Source of the DNA: Dasysyrphus tricinctus
Taxonomy: Eukaryota; Arthropoda; Insecta; Diptera; Syrphidae
Length of the DNA stretch: 64,000 bases
Direction of reading: 5' to 3'
Assembly: GCA_963921185.1 (NCBI GenBank)
Contig: OY992531.1
Span: forward strand, 166,658,017 to 166,722,016
In this document: positions 32,040 through 42,572 of the stretch, in pieces
Layout: each line of letters opens with the position of its first letter
How positions within the stretch are numbered: position 1 is the first letter of the stretch
Made by a program: the position numbers and the translations under genes
The notes under the pieces: model-generated
The model's input: only the letters and a program-made list of their open reading frames with translations
Told to the model about the DNA's origin: nothing
Databases searched by the model: none

Positions 32040-33521
32040 GTAACCCCGGTTGGGGCATAGGGCGCCAACAAATCGTTTCCATCCTTCACGGTCTGCAGAT
32101 AGATATTTTAATTGTGGCCACGTCTTTCTCTGGGAGTCTGCTTCTGCTAGAACTATTGATTTCCATGTTGTTCTTGGTCTTCCAATCCGCCGTGCACCCT
32201 GAGGATTCCATTCAAATTACTGCTTTGCAATTTCATCGTTTGGTTTCCTCAGTGTATGACCAATCCATTGCCATTTACGCTTTCTTATGTCAACGTCCAG
32301 CCGCTCTTGACTTGTCCTGCGCCACAATTCCCCGTTTGATATAATTTGTGGCCAGCGAATTTTTAGAATATGGCGTAGACAACGGTTCACAAAAGCCTGC
32401 AATTTCTTTGAGATGGTAGTCGTGACTTTCCAGGTTTCGCAAGCATATAACAGCACGGATTTGACATTGGATTCGAAGAATCTCAACTTTGTGCGCAAGG
32501 AGATTTGACATGATTTCCAAATTTGGGAGAGAGAACCGAAGGCTGCGCGAGCTTTATTTATTCTACTTTGAACGTTCAGATCGGTACCACCATTATTTGC
32601 TGAAACAATACTTCCAAGGTAGTTAAATTGTTCAACCTCTTACACTGGCGTCTCCTGTATTAAAATACGCTGATGTGTGGAGCGGCCTGTGAGCATTATT
32701 TTTGTCTTTTTGCTATTTATTTTAAGACGACTCGCCTCTCCTTTTACCTGCTTCAGAGCTTGACACATCCCGTTCAGCCCACTGATGTTATTTGCCAAGA
32801 GACATATATCATCGGCATAGTCTTAGTGGCTAAGCCTTTCAAACGGTCTCCATTGAATGCCCTGCCTCTCTGCTGTTCCAACGCTGGCCGTCAAAACATC
32901 GTCAATCGCCAGTAGAAAGAGAATTGGCGATAGAACATCTTCCTGTCTCACACCCTGCCGCACTTCGAAAGAGTCGGATAGCTGCCCATTGTGTAAAACA
33001 AAGCATCTTGCGTTGTTATAGGACTCTCTTATAATGGCAACAATTTTTTGGGGGAATTCCTCTACCAAGAAGTGATCTCCATACACAGTACACATATCTA
33101 AGGTATTATCTTGCGCATGTTGTCCGAAATGAGAACTGTCAAAGAAAGAAAAGATGGCGGCCTTACGTGACCCCGTCCGCTGTATTACAACAACAACGAA
33201 GAAAATAAACACAAAAGGGTAATTTAAATAACATTAAAAACTAGGAAGGAATGTTGTTAGCATGACAATATAATGTTAATAAACACTAAAAAGCTTGAAA
33301 TAATTGTATTTGCTAATAAATAAGTAACAAATTAACACATAACACACAACAAATTTTGATGTTAAACTAGTAGGGATCACGGGATTCGCCATTTTCCACT
33401 GATTTTGATGGATGCGCAGAACTGAACAAAAATGAACACGCTAATGATATTACCTTCAATATGTGTACTGTGATCTCCATATACATTCATGGTTGACTCG
33501 GTCAAAGGCCTTCTCAAAATC
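32040..33521 (-). pseudogene. RTE reverse transcriptase, C-terminal half, split by a MITE
   Basis: The minus strand starts FEKAFDRVNHECIWRS (motif A region) at 33521-33474. It is interrupted by the MITE and resumes after 33083 with IIRESYNNARCFVLHNGQLS, FEVRQGVRQEDVLSPILFLL, a stop, DYADDICLLANN (catalytic YADD near 32815), FNYLGSIVSANNGGTDLNVQ, RTKLRFFESNVKSVLLYACE and RRKWQWIGHTLRKP, ending WKRFVGALCPNRGYRT. At least three in-frame stops are present. The frame at 32823-33212 begins in MITE sequence, so its first ~40 residues are not RTE. Strong match to the RTE clade common in arthropods; non-functional. Confidence 0.85.
33084..33472. mobile_element. 389-bp MITE with perfect 14-bp TIRs and 9-bp duplication
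   Basis: TIRs CACAGTACACATAT are perfect. ATCTCCATA flanks both ends (33075-33083 and 33473-33481). Removing the element and one duplicate restores the RTE reading frame. A 9-bp duplication suggests a Mutator-type or related transposase. The interior has further inverted similarity ('gatggcggccttacgtgacc' against 'ggatcacgggattcgccatt'). Confidence 0.85.
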
Positions 33522-33748
33522 CATTTTCCATGCCCTCAATTAAATATTTTTGTTAATTCCAACGAAGCTGAAATTTATTTTTTGTGGAGAGCAGGCTCAA
33601 ATAACACCCCCAATTTTTTTGGAAGACAATAATTGGAATGAAGGAGTCTATTTCAGAGATTGACAAAATAGGCGGGCCTTTTTCATGCCTTCAATTTATT
33701 TTCCTTTAGTTCCAGGAAGCTTAAATTTGGTTGCTGTTGGGAGTGGGC
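33522..33748. repeat. Satellite-like repeat field, block 2 (left part)
   Basis: Same ~160-bp unit family as block 1. It continues at 35025 after the hAT-type insertion; GAGTGGGC of the unit is duplicated around that insertion. Confidence 0.7.
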
Positions 33749-35024
33749 TAGGGTGTCCATAACGCGTTTGAAAAAAAAGAGGACATTTTCGAAACTTCAA
33801 ACTTCTACTGTTAATAATTGATAAATATGACCAAAAGTTTACTTTAAATTTATTTTATATATTTATACAAGTATATTGTATATAGGTACACAAGAAACAG
33901 CAGTTTTAATACTAATAGGTAGTTTATTTTAACATCTTTTTTAAGAAAACATATCTGTGATATAAATCTGTACCTATATTTTATAAATACGTTTTTGCGC
34001 TTCAAACTAATAAAACTAAAATACATAAACACCTAATTGAATTCAAAATGCCACAGAATTTTAGTAAAATGTTGGCAAAATAGGCATTAATTTTCTTCCT
34101 CATCCGAAGTGTCATACTTTTGGGTGCTCCGAATTTGATTAAAAAGGTTTCATAAAACTTTTGACAGCTAAAATCTTTTAAGTTATAGGCACAATGAGAA
34201 TCCTACTCTTAAACGATTTCGTTCTTTTGTCCATTGCGAAACCATCAACGAAATACATTCATCGATCTTATTTTGCACAGGAAAACAAAAAAGGATTGGT
34301 ACATTTTAAGAGCTCTGGATATAACTCTAGATTTGCAGGCCCACTTTTGAACAGATATTTTGTTTTTAAAATTTTCATTTTCTTTAGAAAGAAACTTGTT
34401 TAAATAGCAAAATTGGTCAAACAACTTTGAGTAATCCAGTTAAAATTCTTAAGAAATTCGGCAGTCGATACTTTTGTCTAGGTCTTCCTATACTTATTTT
34501 TTTTCTAAATTCATCCATCGATCCTGAGTAGGAAGGTTTTTACGTCAGTGTTTTAATCAGATAATACCAAATAAAGAGGCCAATCCTCAGCTGTCAATTT
34601 GACTTGCATACAAGCTGAAGCGAACAGCTGATGTATTAGATTTGCAAAAGAAGTGAAAAACAGTGACAAAACGCACACATAGAATCAACTCCTCATTCAG
34701 CTCATCATTCAGCACAGGTCTTATTGTTGTTGCAATTCACATCTATTCTTCGACACAAGAGGGTGAAACGTACGAAGGATTGGCTTCTTTATTTGATATT
34801 CTCTGGTATTAATGCTTTATTTTATATTTTAGGGGACAATATAAAAGAACATTAATGAAGAGTGTGTTAAATTAATATTTTGGTCACTTAGGAAAAAAAG
34901 ATAAAAAAGAGTACAAAATAAAAAAGAGTAAAAAAAAGAATATGATGGAAAAAGAAAGAATAAGAAAGATCAGAGTCAAAAAAGAGAACATGTTCTCTTT
35001 AAAAGAGATGTTCTGGAAACCCTA
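33749..35024. mobile_element. hAT-type DNA element, 1.28 kb, 8-bp duplication
   Basis: Ends TAGGGTGTCC and reversed TAGGGTTTCC, flanked by GAGTGGGC (33741-33748 and 35025-35032). An 8-bp duplication and T/CAGGG ends fit the hAT superfamily. The minus strand has short hydrophilic stretches (near 34430-34530, for example RLPNFLRIL) that could be transposase remnants, but no hAT domain is recognisable. Confidence 0.75.
34559..34808. mobile_element. ~250-bp inverted-repeat element nested in the hAT element
   Basis: Left arm 'agataataccaaataaagaggccaatcct' and right arm 'aggattggcttctttatttgatattctct' are inverted copies with few mismatches. Target duplication not identified. Confidence 0.55.
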
Positions 35025-36512
35025 GAGTGGGCTCAAATAACATTCTCACATTTTCTTGGTAAAGATAATTATAAGAGGGACTCTTTTTCTGAGATTGAAG
35101 AACTGGGCGGGCCTTTTTCATGCCTTCAATTTATTATTTTCTTTACGTCTTAGGAAACTGAAATTTGTTTGTGTTAGAGTAGGTTTAAATAGAACCCCCA
35201 AATTTTGTTTTGGTAAGAAATAACAGGAAGTGAGACTCCATTTCTGAGATTGAAGAAATAGGCCAGTAGATTTCAAGCCTCAAAGCTCTTGTTTTCATTC
35301 GAAAATAAAAAACTGGATGGCCTGGAAAATGCCGGGCCATTTCTTCAATTCCCGAAATAGAGTCCTCCTTCCAATTAATTCATACCAAACAAATTTTGGG
35401 ATTTATTTGAGCCTTCTCTCAATAGAAATCAAATTTCAGCCTTCTAGTGGTAAGGAGAGTATGAAATTGGTGGCGTGCAAAATGCCCAAATGCCTATTAT
35501 TTCAATCTCAGAAAAAGAGTCCATCTTCTGATTACTTCTTGGCAAAACAAGTTGGGAGTTTTATTTGAGCCCGCTCTATACAGAACAAAAATTTCAGCTT
35601 TCTACGACTTTATTAAAGTAAAAAAAACTGGATGGCATGAAAATTGCCGGCCCATTTCATCAATCTCAGAAATAGAGTCCCCCTTCCATTTACCTACTTC
35701 TTTCCAAAAAAAGAAGGGAAAGTGGTTATCTAAATAAAACCCCCAAATTTGTTTGGTAAGAAATAATTAGAAGGGACGGCTACGGCTCTATTTCAGAGAT
35801 TGAAGAAATAGGCAGACATTTTTCATGCGTTCAATTTTTTATTTTCCTTATCTCCTTTGAAGCTGAAATTTGATATATGTAAATTGAGAGCGGGCTCAAA
35901 TAAAACACCCAAATTTTTTTGGTAACAAGTTCTTGGAAGGGGGCGCTTTTTCTGGGACTGAAAAAATTGCGCAGCATTTTTCACGCCATCCAGTTTTTTT
36001 TATTTTCCTAAGGCGTAGGAAGCGGAAATTTGGTTTCTGTTGAGAGTGGGCTCAAATAAAACGTCCAATTTTTTTTGGCAAGAAGTTAAGGGAAGGGGGA
36101 CTATTTCTGCAATTGAAGAATTGGCCGGCATTTTTCATGCCATCCAGTTTTTTTTATTTTCGTTGAGGCGACAGGTTAGGAAAATAAGAAATTGGAGGCG
36201 TGGAAAATGCTGGCCTATTTTTTCAATTTCAGAAATGGAGATCCGCCTTGCAATTATTTCTTACCAACAAAATTTGTTGGTTTTATTTGAGACCCAGCAA
36301 AAAAAAATTTAAGCTTCCTTAGACTTCAGAAAAGTAAAAAACTGGATGGCATGGAAAATACCGGGCCATTTCTTGAATCCCAGAAATAGAGTAGGTACTC
36401 TTTCCAATTATTTCCTGCCAAAAAAACTTTGGGTGACTTCTTTGAGCCCGCTCTCAATAGAAACCAAATTTCAGCTTTAAAGAAAGCAAGGAAAATAAAA
36501 AATTGAAGGCAT
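35025..36512. repeat. Satellite-like repeat field, block 2 (right part)
   Basis: About nine units of the same family. Adjacent units at 35970-36130 show a spacing of about 158-160 bp ('gcatttttcacgccatcc' to 'gcatttttcatgccatcc'). Units occur in both orientations, and frames such as 35317-35568 or 36040-36312 are repeat translation. Confidence 0.7.
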
Positions 36513-36616
36513 ATTAAATTGATTTGATATTGGAGATTTTCAACGTGTTTTTTCATGAAATAAATAAAAGATATTATTTTGAATAACTTAAAAACACTTA
36601 TTTTATTTATTTATTT

Positions 36617-36659
36617 ACTTAAATGCATTTCGGAAGCAATGCTTCCATCGTCAGTAAGT
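36617..36659 (-). ncRNA. Hammerhead-ribozyme-like motif (left copy)
   Basis: Minus-strand sequence: ACUUA, CUGACGA, a GGAAGC-AUU-GCUUCC hairpin, GAAA, UGCAUU, UAAGU. This matches the type I hammerhead order: helix I, CUGANGA, helix II, GAAA, very short helix III, NUH, helix I. Caveat: one extra U sits between CUGACGA and helix II, so position 10.1/11.1 is a U/C mismatch or bulge, and H17 would be U. Confidence 0.5.
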
Positions 36660-36758
36660 TTTATATAAATAATAATACAAACAAAATTTTTGATTGATAT
36701 CAAATACAAATAACTCAATACAAACAAAACAAACTACACAAACAAATTTATAGTGAAT

Positions 36759-37316
36759 TTAGGATCTATTATAAATTTTTTTGAAAATTGGATCTCTTAT
36801 TGGTCCATCGTCACTATTCATTAAATTATTTCTATTTTTAACAATATAAAGAGATTCATATGCATCTAATTCATAAGGATTATTAACATTTCGAATTAAT
36901 TTTAAATTTTGTAAGTTAAAATTATGGTTATTATCCAGCATGTGTTGTGCTACACTCGACTTTTCAGGTTCATTGTATTTTACATTGGCAAAATGTTCCT
37001 TGAATCTTTTCACAATTGGTCTTCTTGTCTGTCCTATATATTCCTTTCTACAATCGCTGCATCCAATAGAGTATATTCCTGATTGTTGATTTTTTTCAAT
37101 TTTGTCCTTTGAGCCACTAATCAGATTTTTAAGTTTTATCTCACTACACTGGCTTATTTTTATATTTTGTCTACTAAAAATTGGTCTTAATTTTGATGTT
37201 ATTTCTGGATAAAAATTGAATTTTGACCATTTCTTTTGTTCATCTTGTTCATTTCTGATTAAATCTAGAGTTGTATAATTTCTTAAGTTTTGTTTTCTTC
37301 TATGTGCAATCGTCAT
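36759..37316 (-). pseudogene. Penelope GIY-YIG endonuclease region (left copy)
   Basis: 185 codons on the minus strand. The C-terminal half holds the GIY-YIG nuclease: SGIYSIGCSDCRKEYIGQTR with a CxxC insertion, RFKEHFANVKYN, SSVAQHMLDNNHNF and YELDAYESLYIVKNRNN (catalytic Glu). In Penelope elements this domain follows the RT in the same polyprotein and nicks DNA for priming. It is cut from the RT part by a stop near 37317 and frame changes upstream. The nuclease motifs themselves look complete. Confidence 0.85.
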
Positions 37317-37337
37317 ATCATCTATTAATTTTTCTGT

Positions 37338-38371
37338 TTATCCATTTATCTTTGCTATTTCTTTGATCTTTCGTATTTCAATGTATTCTCTTTCTTTCGT
37401 CATCGGGATATTTAAAGCTCTAAAAATCATTGAATGGAAGGCTGATATTTTGTGTTCAAATGAATGAAAAGAGTCCGATGTTATATATCTTAGAGTATTT
37501 GAAGGTTTTCGGTATATATCAAACTCGAAATTTTCACCTTTTCTAATTATAGTCAAATCTAAATAATTTGATCTTCCGTTTATTTCTTCTTCGTAAGTAA
37601 ATTTGATTGTTGGATATTCTGTTTTATTTAGTAAGTTTATTAGACTTCGAAATTCTTGTTTTTTTTACTATGGTCCATACATCATCTATGTACCTGAACC
37701 AAATTCTTGGAAAATTTCTTGCATTTTTCATTTTAGTTTCTAAATTTGACATGAATAAATTTGCCAAAAATGGACTCAAATGTGAACCCATACTGCAACC
37801 AAACTTTTGTCGATAGAATTTTGAATTAAACTGAAACCAATTTTCATCCATACATAATTTTGTAAGTCTAGTTAGTTCATTGATTTCTTCTTGTCTTAAA
37901 GAATTTGTTTCTAACCATTCTTTAAGAAGTTTTAAAGTTTCATCAATAGGGACATTTGGATATAAAGATACTACATCGAATGAGACTTGAATTTCATTAC
38001 TTGTTATTTGTAATTCTTTTACTTTCTCTGCAAATTCGATGCTATTCTTTATAGCTTTTGTATCGAATTTATTTGGTAGATTATTAAATCTATCTAATAA
38101 CCAACATTCAAGTTTTGTAAGTATTGACCCTGTTGTTGATGTAATTGGTCTAATTTGTTTTCCAGGTTTATGTAGTTTTAGTTGAGAATACATTCGCGGT
38201 AGTACTGGATTTGAAACGTTTAGTTTTCTTGATAAATTTTCATTAATGAAAATATCTGCTGCTTTTTTAATGGCTGCTTTAGTTCGTCTTATCATTCCTG
38301 GTAAAGGGTAAGAAAATACTTCTTCGTATGGTCCATTTGCAATGAATTCTTCATTTATTTCAGTGTATTCT
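37338..38371 (-). pseudogene. Penelope reverse transcriptase (left copy), 5' truncated
   Basis: The minus strand begins abruptly at REYTEINEEFIANGPYEEVF (about 38371). It continues LPRMYSQLKLHKPGKQIRPI, VSFDVVSLYPNVPI (motif A), GCSMGSHLSPFLANLFMSNL and WFRYIDDVWTIVKK (catalytic YIDD), then a frame change near 37640 and the connector (37556-37338: FEFDIYRKPSNTLRYITSDS). Motifs A and C are intact. Upstream of 38371 the same frame runs into inverted sequence of the partner copy, so its apparent N-terminus is an artefact of the junction. Confidence 0.85.
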
Positions 38372-40589
38372 CTTAATCTTGAAATTAAAGAAAAATATTC
38401 CAAGTTGTCTAAAATAGAAAGAGAAACATATTCCTTGCATTTGTATTTAAGTAGCAAATTAAACCACGAAAGCGAAACTGAGAGACAAATTATAGATCAA
38501 TCAAGTGATTGGAGCATTTTTATAAATCATGTTCAGGATACCGTTGAAATTAAATTTGGTAAGAAAAAAGAGGGTTTAATTAATAAATTTAATATTTTAA
38601 CAGGAAGAACAGAAAATACCCAACAAAAGAAGATTTTTAAAGAAGTAGAACCAGTACAAGATTTTGTAAAAAAATTTTCAAATATTCAATTTTCATCAAG
38701 TGAATTAGAATTATTAACCTCCAAAAGAACCTCCAAAAGAACAAGCAATACAAAGTGCTTTGGTTAATATTGAAACAGCTCTAAAACAATTCAGTGATGA
38801 AGATGAAAAAGCTAGCGTTAGATGTGAAGCTGTTGAAAAAATAAATAGTGCGAATTTACCAAATATATCTGCTAAAATGAAAGAATTCAGAAAAGCAGCA
38901 AAGAGTCTAAAAGAAAAGAAAACTTCAGTTATTTTCAGTAAAGCAGACAAAAGCAATAATATTGTCATACTTGATAAAAGAGAATACACTGAAATAAATG
39001 AAGAATTCATTGCAAATGGACCATACGAAGAAGTATTTTCTAACCCTTTACCAGGAATGATAAGACGAACTAAAGCAGCCATTAAAAGAGCAGCAGATAT
39101 TTTCATTAATGAAAATTTATCAAGAAAACTAAACGTTTCAAATCCAGTACTACCGCGAATGTATTCTCAACTAAAACTACATAAACCTGGAAAACAAATT
39201 AGACCAATTACATCAACAACAGGGTCAATACTTACAAAACTTGAATGTTGGTTATTAGATAGATTCAATAATAATCTACCAAATAAATTCGATACAAAAG
39301 CTATAAAGAATAGCATCGAATTTGCAGAAAAAGTAAAAGAATTAAAAATAACAAGTAATGAAATTCAAGTCTCATTCGATGTAGTATCTTTACATCCAAA
39401 TGGTCCCTATTGATGAAACTTTAAAACTTCTTAAAGAATGGTTAGAAACAAATTCTTTAAGACAAGAAGAAATCAATGAACTAACTAGACTTACAAAATT
39501 ATGTATGGATGAAAATTGGTTTCAGTTTAATCAAAAATTCTATCGAAAAAAGTTTGGTTGGAGTATAGGTTCACATTTGAGTCCATTTTTGGCAAATTTA
39601 TTCATGTCAAATTTAGAAACTAAAATGAAAAATGCAAGAAATTTTCCAAGAATATTTGGTTCAGGTACATAGATGATGTATGGGCCATAGTAAAAAAACA
39701 AGAACATCGAAGTCTAATAAACTTACTAAATAAAACAGAATATCCAACAATCAAATTTACTTACGAAGAAGAAATAAACGGAAGATTAAATTATTTAGAT
39801 TTGACTATTATTAGAAAAGGTGAAAATTTCGAGTTTGATATATACCGAAAACCTTCAAATACTCTAAGATATATAACATCGGACTCTTTTCATTCATTTG
39901 AACACAAAATATCAGCCTTCCATTCAATGACTTTTAGAGCTTTAAATATCCCGATGACGAAAGAAAGAGAATACATTGAAATACGAAAGATCAAAGAAAT
40001 AGCAAAGATAAATGGATATACAGAAAAATTAATAGATGATATGACGATTTCACATAGATGAAAACAAAACTTAAGAAATTATACAACTCTAGATTTAATC
40101 AGAAATGAACAAAAGAAATGGTCAAAATTCAATTTTTATCCAGAAATAACATCAAAATTAAGACCAATTTTTAGTAGACAAAATATAAAAATAAGCCAGT
40201 GTAGTGAGATAAAACTTAAAAATCTGATTAGTGGCTCAAAGGACAAAATTGAAAAAAATCAACAATCAGGAATATACTCTATTGGATGCAACGATTGTAG
40301 AAAGGAATATATAGGACAGACAAGAAGACCAATTGTGAAAAGATTCAAGGAACATTTTGCCAATGTAAAATACAATGAACCTGAAAAGTCGAGTGTAGCA
40401 CAACACATGCTAGATAATAACCATAATTTTAACTTACAAAATTTAAAATTAATTCGAAATGTTAATAATCCTTATGAATTAGATGCATATAAATCTCTTT
40501 ATATTGTTAAAAATAGAAATAATTTAATGAATAGTGACGATGGACCAATGAGAGATCCAATTTTCAAAAAATTTTATAATAGATCCTAA
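38372..40589 (+). pseudogene. Penelope polyprotein (right copy): RT and GIY-YIG, broken
   Basis: The N-terminal region (NLEIKEKYSKLSKIERETYS ... FINHVQDTVEIKFGKK) occurs only in this copy. RT: FSKADKSNNIVILDKREYTE, KLHKPGKQIRPITSTTGS, VSFDVVSLHPNG (motif A, then frame change at about 39405), GSHLSPFLANLF, with a second frame change just before the YIDD region at 39660. The connector (39801-40061) ends at a stop near 40061, after which the same frame carries GIYSIGCNDCRKEYIGQTRR and RFKEHFANVKYN to the end at 40589. At least three frame changes and one stop. Slightly more decayed at the RT core than the left copy. Confidence 0.85.
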
Positions 40590-40688
40590 ATTCACTATAA
40601 ATTTGTTTGTGTAGTTTGTTTTGTTTGTATTGAGTTATTTGTATTTAATATCAATCAAAAATTTTGTTTGTATTATTATTTATGTAAA

Positions 40689-40731
40689 ACTTACTGACGA
40701 TGGAAGCATTGCTTCCGAAATGCATTTAAGT
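40689..40731 (+). ncRNA. Hammerhead-ribozyme-like motif (right copy)
   Basis: Same 43-base motif as at 36617-36659, on the plus strand: helix I ACUUA/UAAGU, CUGACGA (40694-40700), helix II 40702-40716, GAAA (40717-40720). It lies downstream of the stop codon, in the terminal region repeated at both ends of the pair. Penelope-like elements are known to carry hammerheads in their terminal repeats. Confidence 0.5.
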
Positions 40732-40796
40732 AAATAAATAAATAAAATAAGTGTTTTTAAGTTATTCAAAATAATATCTTTTATTTATTTTTATTT

Positions 40797-41090
40797 AATT
40801 GAAGGCATGAAAAATGCCTGGCTAATTCTCCAATATTTGAAATAGAGCCCTCCCTTCCAATTATTTCATTCTATTTCTGGGTTCGAAAAAATGGCCGGGC
40901 ATTTTTCCTGAAAATAAAAAATTGAAGGCATGAAAAATGCCTGCCTATTTCTCCAATCTTCAAATAGGGCCATCCTTCCAATTATCTCACTCTATTTCTG
41001 GGTTTGAAGAAATGGCCGGACATTTTTCATGCCATCCAGTTATTTCACTTTCCCTTGTCGTAGGAAGCTGAAATTTTGTTTCTGTATACA
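40797..41090. repeat. Satellite-like repeat field, block 3
   Basis: Units of the ~160-bp family continue right of the Penelope pair ('gaaggcatgaaaaatgcctgg', 'gaagaaatggccggacatttttcatgccatccag'). Confidence 0.7.
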
Positions 41091-41324
41091 GCTAGAGTTA
41101 CGTCTGCCTTTTGGAGAGACAGCTCCATTTTTTAATCTTAGAAACTATTTTGTTCCCCAAAACCAAAAATGCGGAAGATGAACGCAAATGTCCCCTTTTT
41201 TGCACAAATCAGTATTTTTTTTTCATTTTAGGCAAATAATTGTTCACACTTTTAATTATTTTCTTCTTTTTGAACGTTTATCTTTATGGTTTGAAAATCA
41301 ACATTGTAAATACTTCTTTGGTAT

Positions 41325-42493
41325 TGTAATGACTTTCCAAATTTGAACTATAACGACTCCGAAAAGCAAACAAACGGACACAATAAAGCTTACGGTCACA
41401 GTGCAAACATACCCTTATTAGCTATAATTATAGCAACTCTCAAACGAAAGAAGCGCCATCTGCCGGATTATAGCAGATTTACCAGCTGTCAAATAAAAGC
41501 TTTTGGAAAGGAAATTATTGGCAAATTTCCCCTACGGAAAGCTCTGGAAGCAGAGACGAGAACCTTCCACCACTTTCCAGTGCCGAGATTCAGCTATTTC
41601 AGCGAGTGAGATGAGATGACTCGCCTTACTCGCCGACTCATCTCACTTCACTCGCAAAAGTGATTCAGCTATTTAAGTGAAATGAGTAAGTTCGAATTTT
41701 GCTTCGAACATGAGACAAAGAATAAATATTAAAGAGCTAAATTCTACCTCCTTGTCACACTCGTTACGCAAAACGAAATGAAACAACAAATACAACAATG
41801 TAAACATTGGAATCTTTAATAATGGAGTTTGGAGTATCTTTTGTTTCAATTATTTTTTTTGTCATAATTAAAGTTTAATGTGAGTTTCACCCTTGAGAAA
41901 TAAAAAGTTTAAAAGTGTTGAAAGTGAATAGAATATAAATGAATTAAAATTAAATAAAATAAAATTAAAGAATCAATAATAGGGTAGTTGTTTTTATCTA
42001 CGTTGTTGTTTTTTATTTCGTTTCCTATCCATGAATAGGAATTCTTGAGAAAAGCACATATACCTATCCAAAACTAGAAATTTACCAACACATACACCAA
42101 GTCACTGCGGAAATATCTGGCGAGTAATCTGACATTTCATTTCACTCGCGCACTCACTCCCTTTTGCTAACTGAATAGATTTTCGACGAAAAGTGACTTA
42201 TTTCACTCACTCCCTGCGGCTTCGAATTAGCTGAATCTCGGCACAGAGTTTGGAAAACAAGTATTAAAGGCACATGTTTGAACGGCAGCGACACAGTTTG
42301 TTTTTAATCGTGAATGAATAAAGTTGGTTGTAATAAAAGTGAAAAGTAAAGTTTGTGAATTAATTTCAGTGGTGAATAATAAATCGTTTTGTTTGTAGTA
42401 GGAAAAGTAAAGTGTTTTATTTTGTGAAATAAATAAGTGGACGTTTTAAGTAAAGTAAATAAGTTTTATTAACGAACCTGAGAAAATATTACA
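41325..42493 (+). repeat. 5' LTR of gypsy element, with MITE insertion
   Basis: Matches the 3' LTR on both sides of the 41581-42243 insertion. The TATA-like 'tataaaagg' of the 3' LTR reads 'tattaaagg' here, so this LTR's promoter may be weakened. Confidence 0.9.
41581..42243. mobile_element. 663-bp MITE with CAG duplication, inside the 5' LTR
   Basis: Perfect TIRs TGCCGAGATTCAGCTA. CAG is on both sides (41578-41580 and 42244-42246). The empty site is seen in the 3' LTR near 48645, although a few bases differ there. No coding capacity; contains local hairpins such as 'gagtgagatgagatgactcg ... cgactcatctcacttcactc'. Confidence 0.8.
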
Positions 42494-42512
42494 TTGGTGT
42501 CAGAAGTGGGAT
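42494..42512 (+). other. Primer binding site (tRNA-Leu type)
   Basis: TTGGTGTCAGAAGTGGGAT directly follows the LTR. It is complementary to the 3' end I recall for tRNA-Leu(CAA), which ends in ...CCCACTTCTGACA plus CCA. Confidence 0.65.
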
Positions 42513-42572
42513 AAAACTTATTTTATCAGTGCACTCAGTAGATTTATTGTGTGGAAAGTGAAAAAAAAGACA

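Larger units (their letters stand above)
32023..33521 (-). mobile_element. 5'-truncated RTE-clade LINE with 10-bp target duplication
   Basis: CATTTTCCAT occurs at 32013-32022 and 33522-33531 and is part of the satellite unit. On the minus strand the element starts inside RT motif A (FEKAFDRVNH) and ends with a (TGA)n tail, the RTE hallmark. It is interrupted by a MITE at 33084-33472. Confidence 0.9.
36513..40796. mobile_element. Head-to-head pair of Penelope-like elements with 12-bp target duplication
   Basis: AATTGAAGGCAT flanks the whole structure (36501-36512 and 40797-40808). Left: a 5'-truncated copy on the minus strand (about 36557-38371). Right: a longer copy on the plus strand (38372 to about 40793). 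The left copy mirrors 38977-40790 of the right copy, leaving a 605-bp unique centre (38372-38976), the N-terminal part present only once. Inverted or tandem partial copies joined to a longer copy, entering as one unit, are characteristic of Penelope elements. Confidence 0.9.

Noticed and set aside
35317..35737. Open frames in the satellite-like field (also 31537-31800 and 36040-36312)
   Set aside because: The same peptide pieces repeat with the DNA unit and in both orientations. They are translations of a non-coding repeat.
38342..38457. Apparent N-terminal extension of the left Penelope RT
   Set aside because: It crosses the head-to-head junction and reads the partner copy in reverse, so it is not part of the protein.
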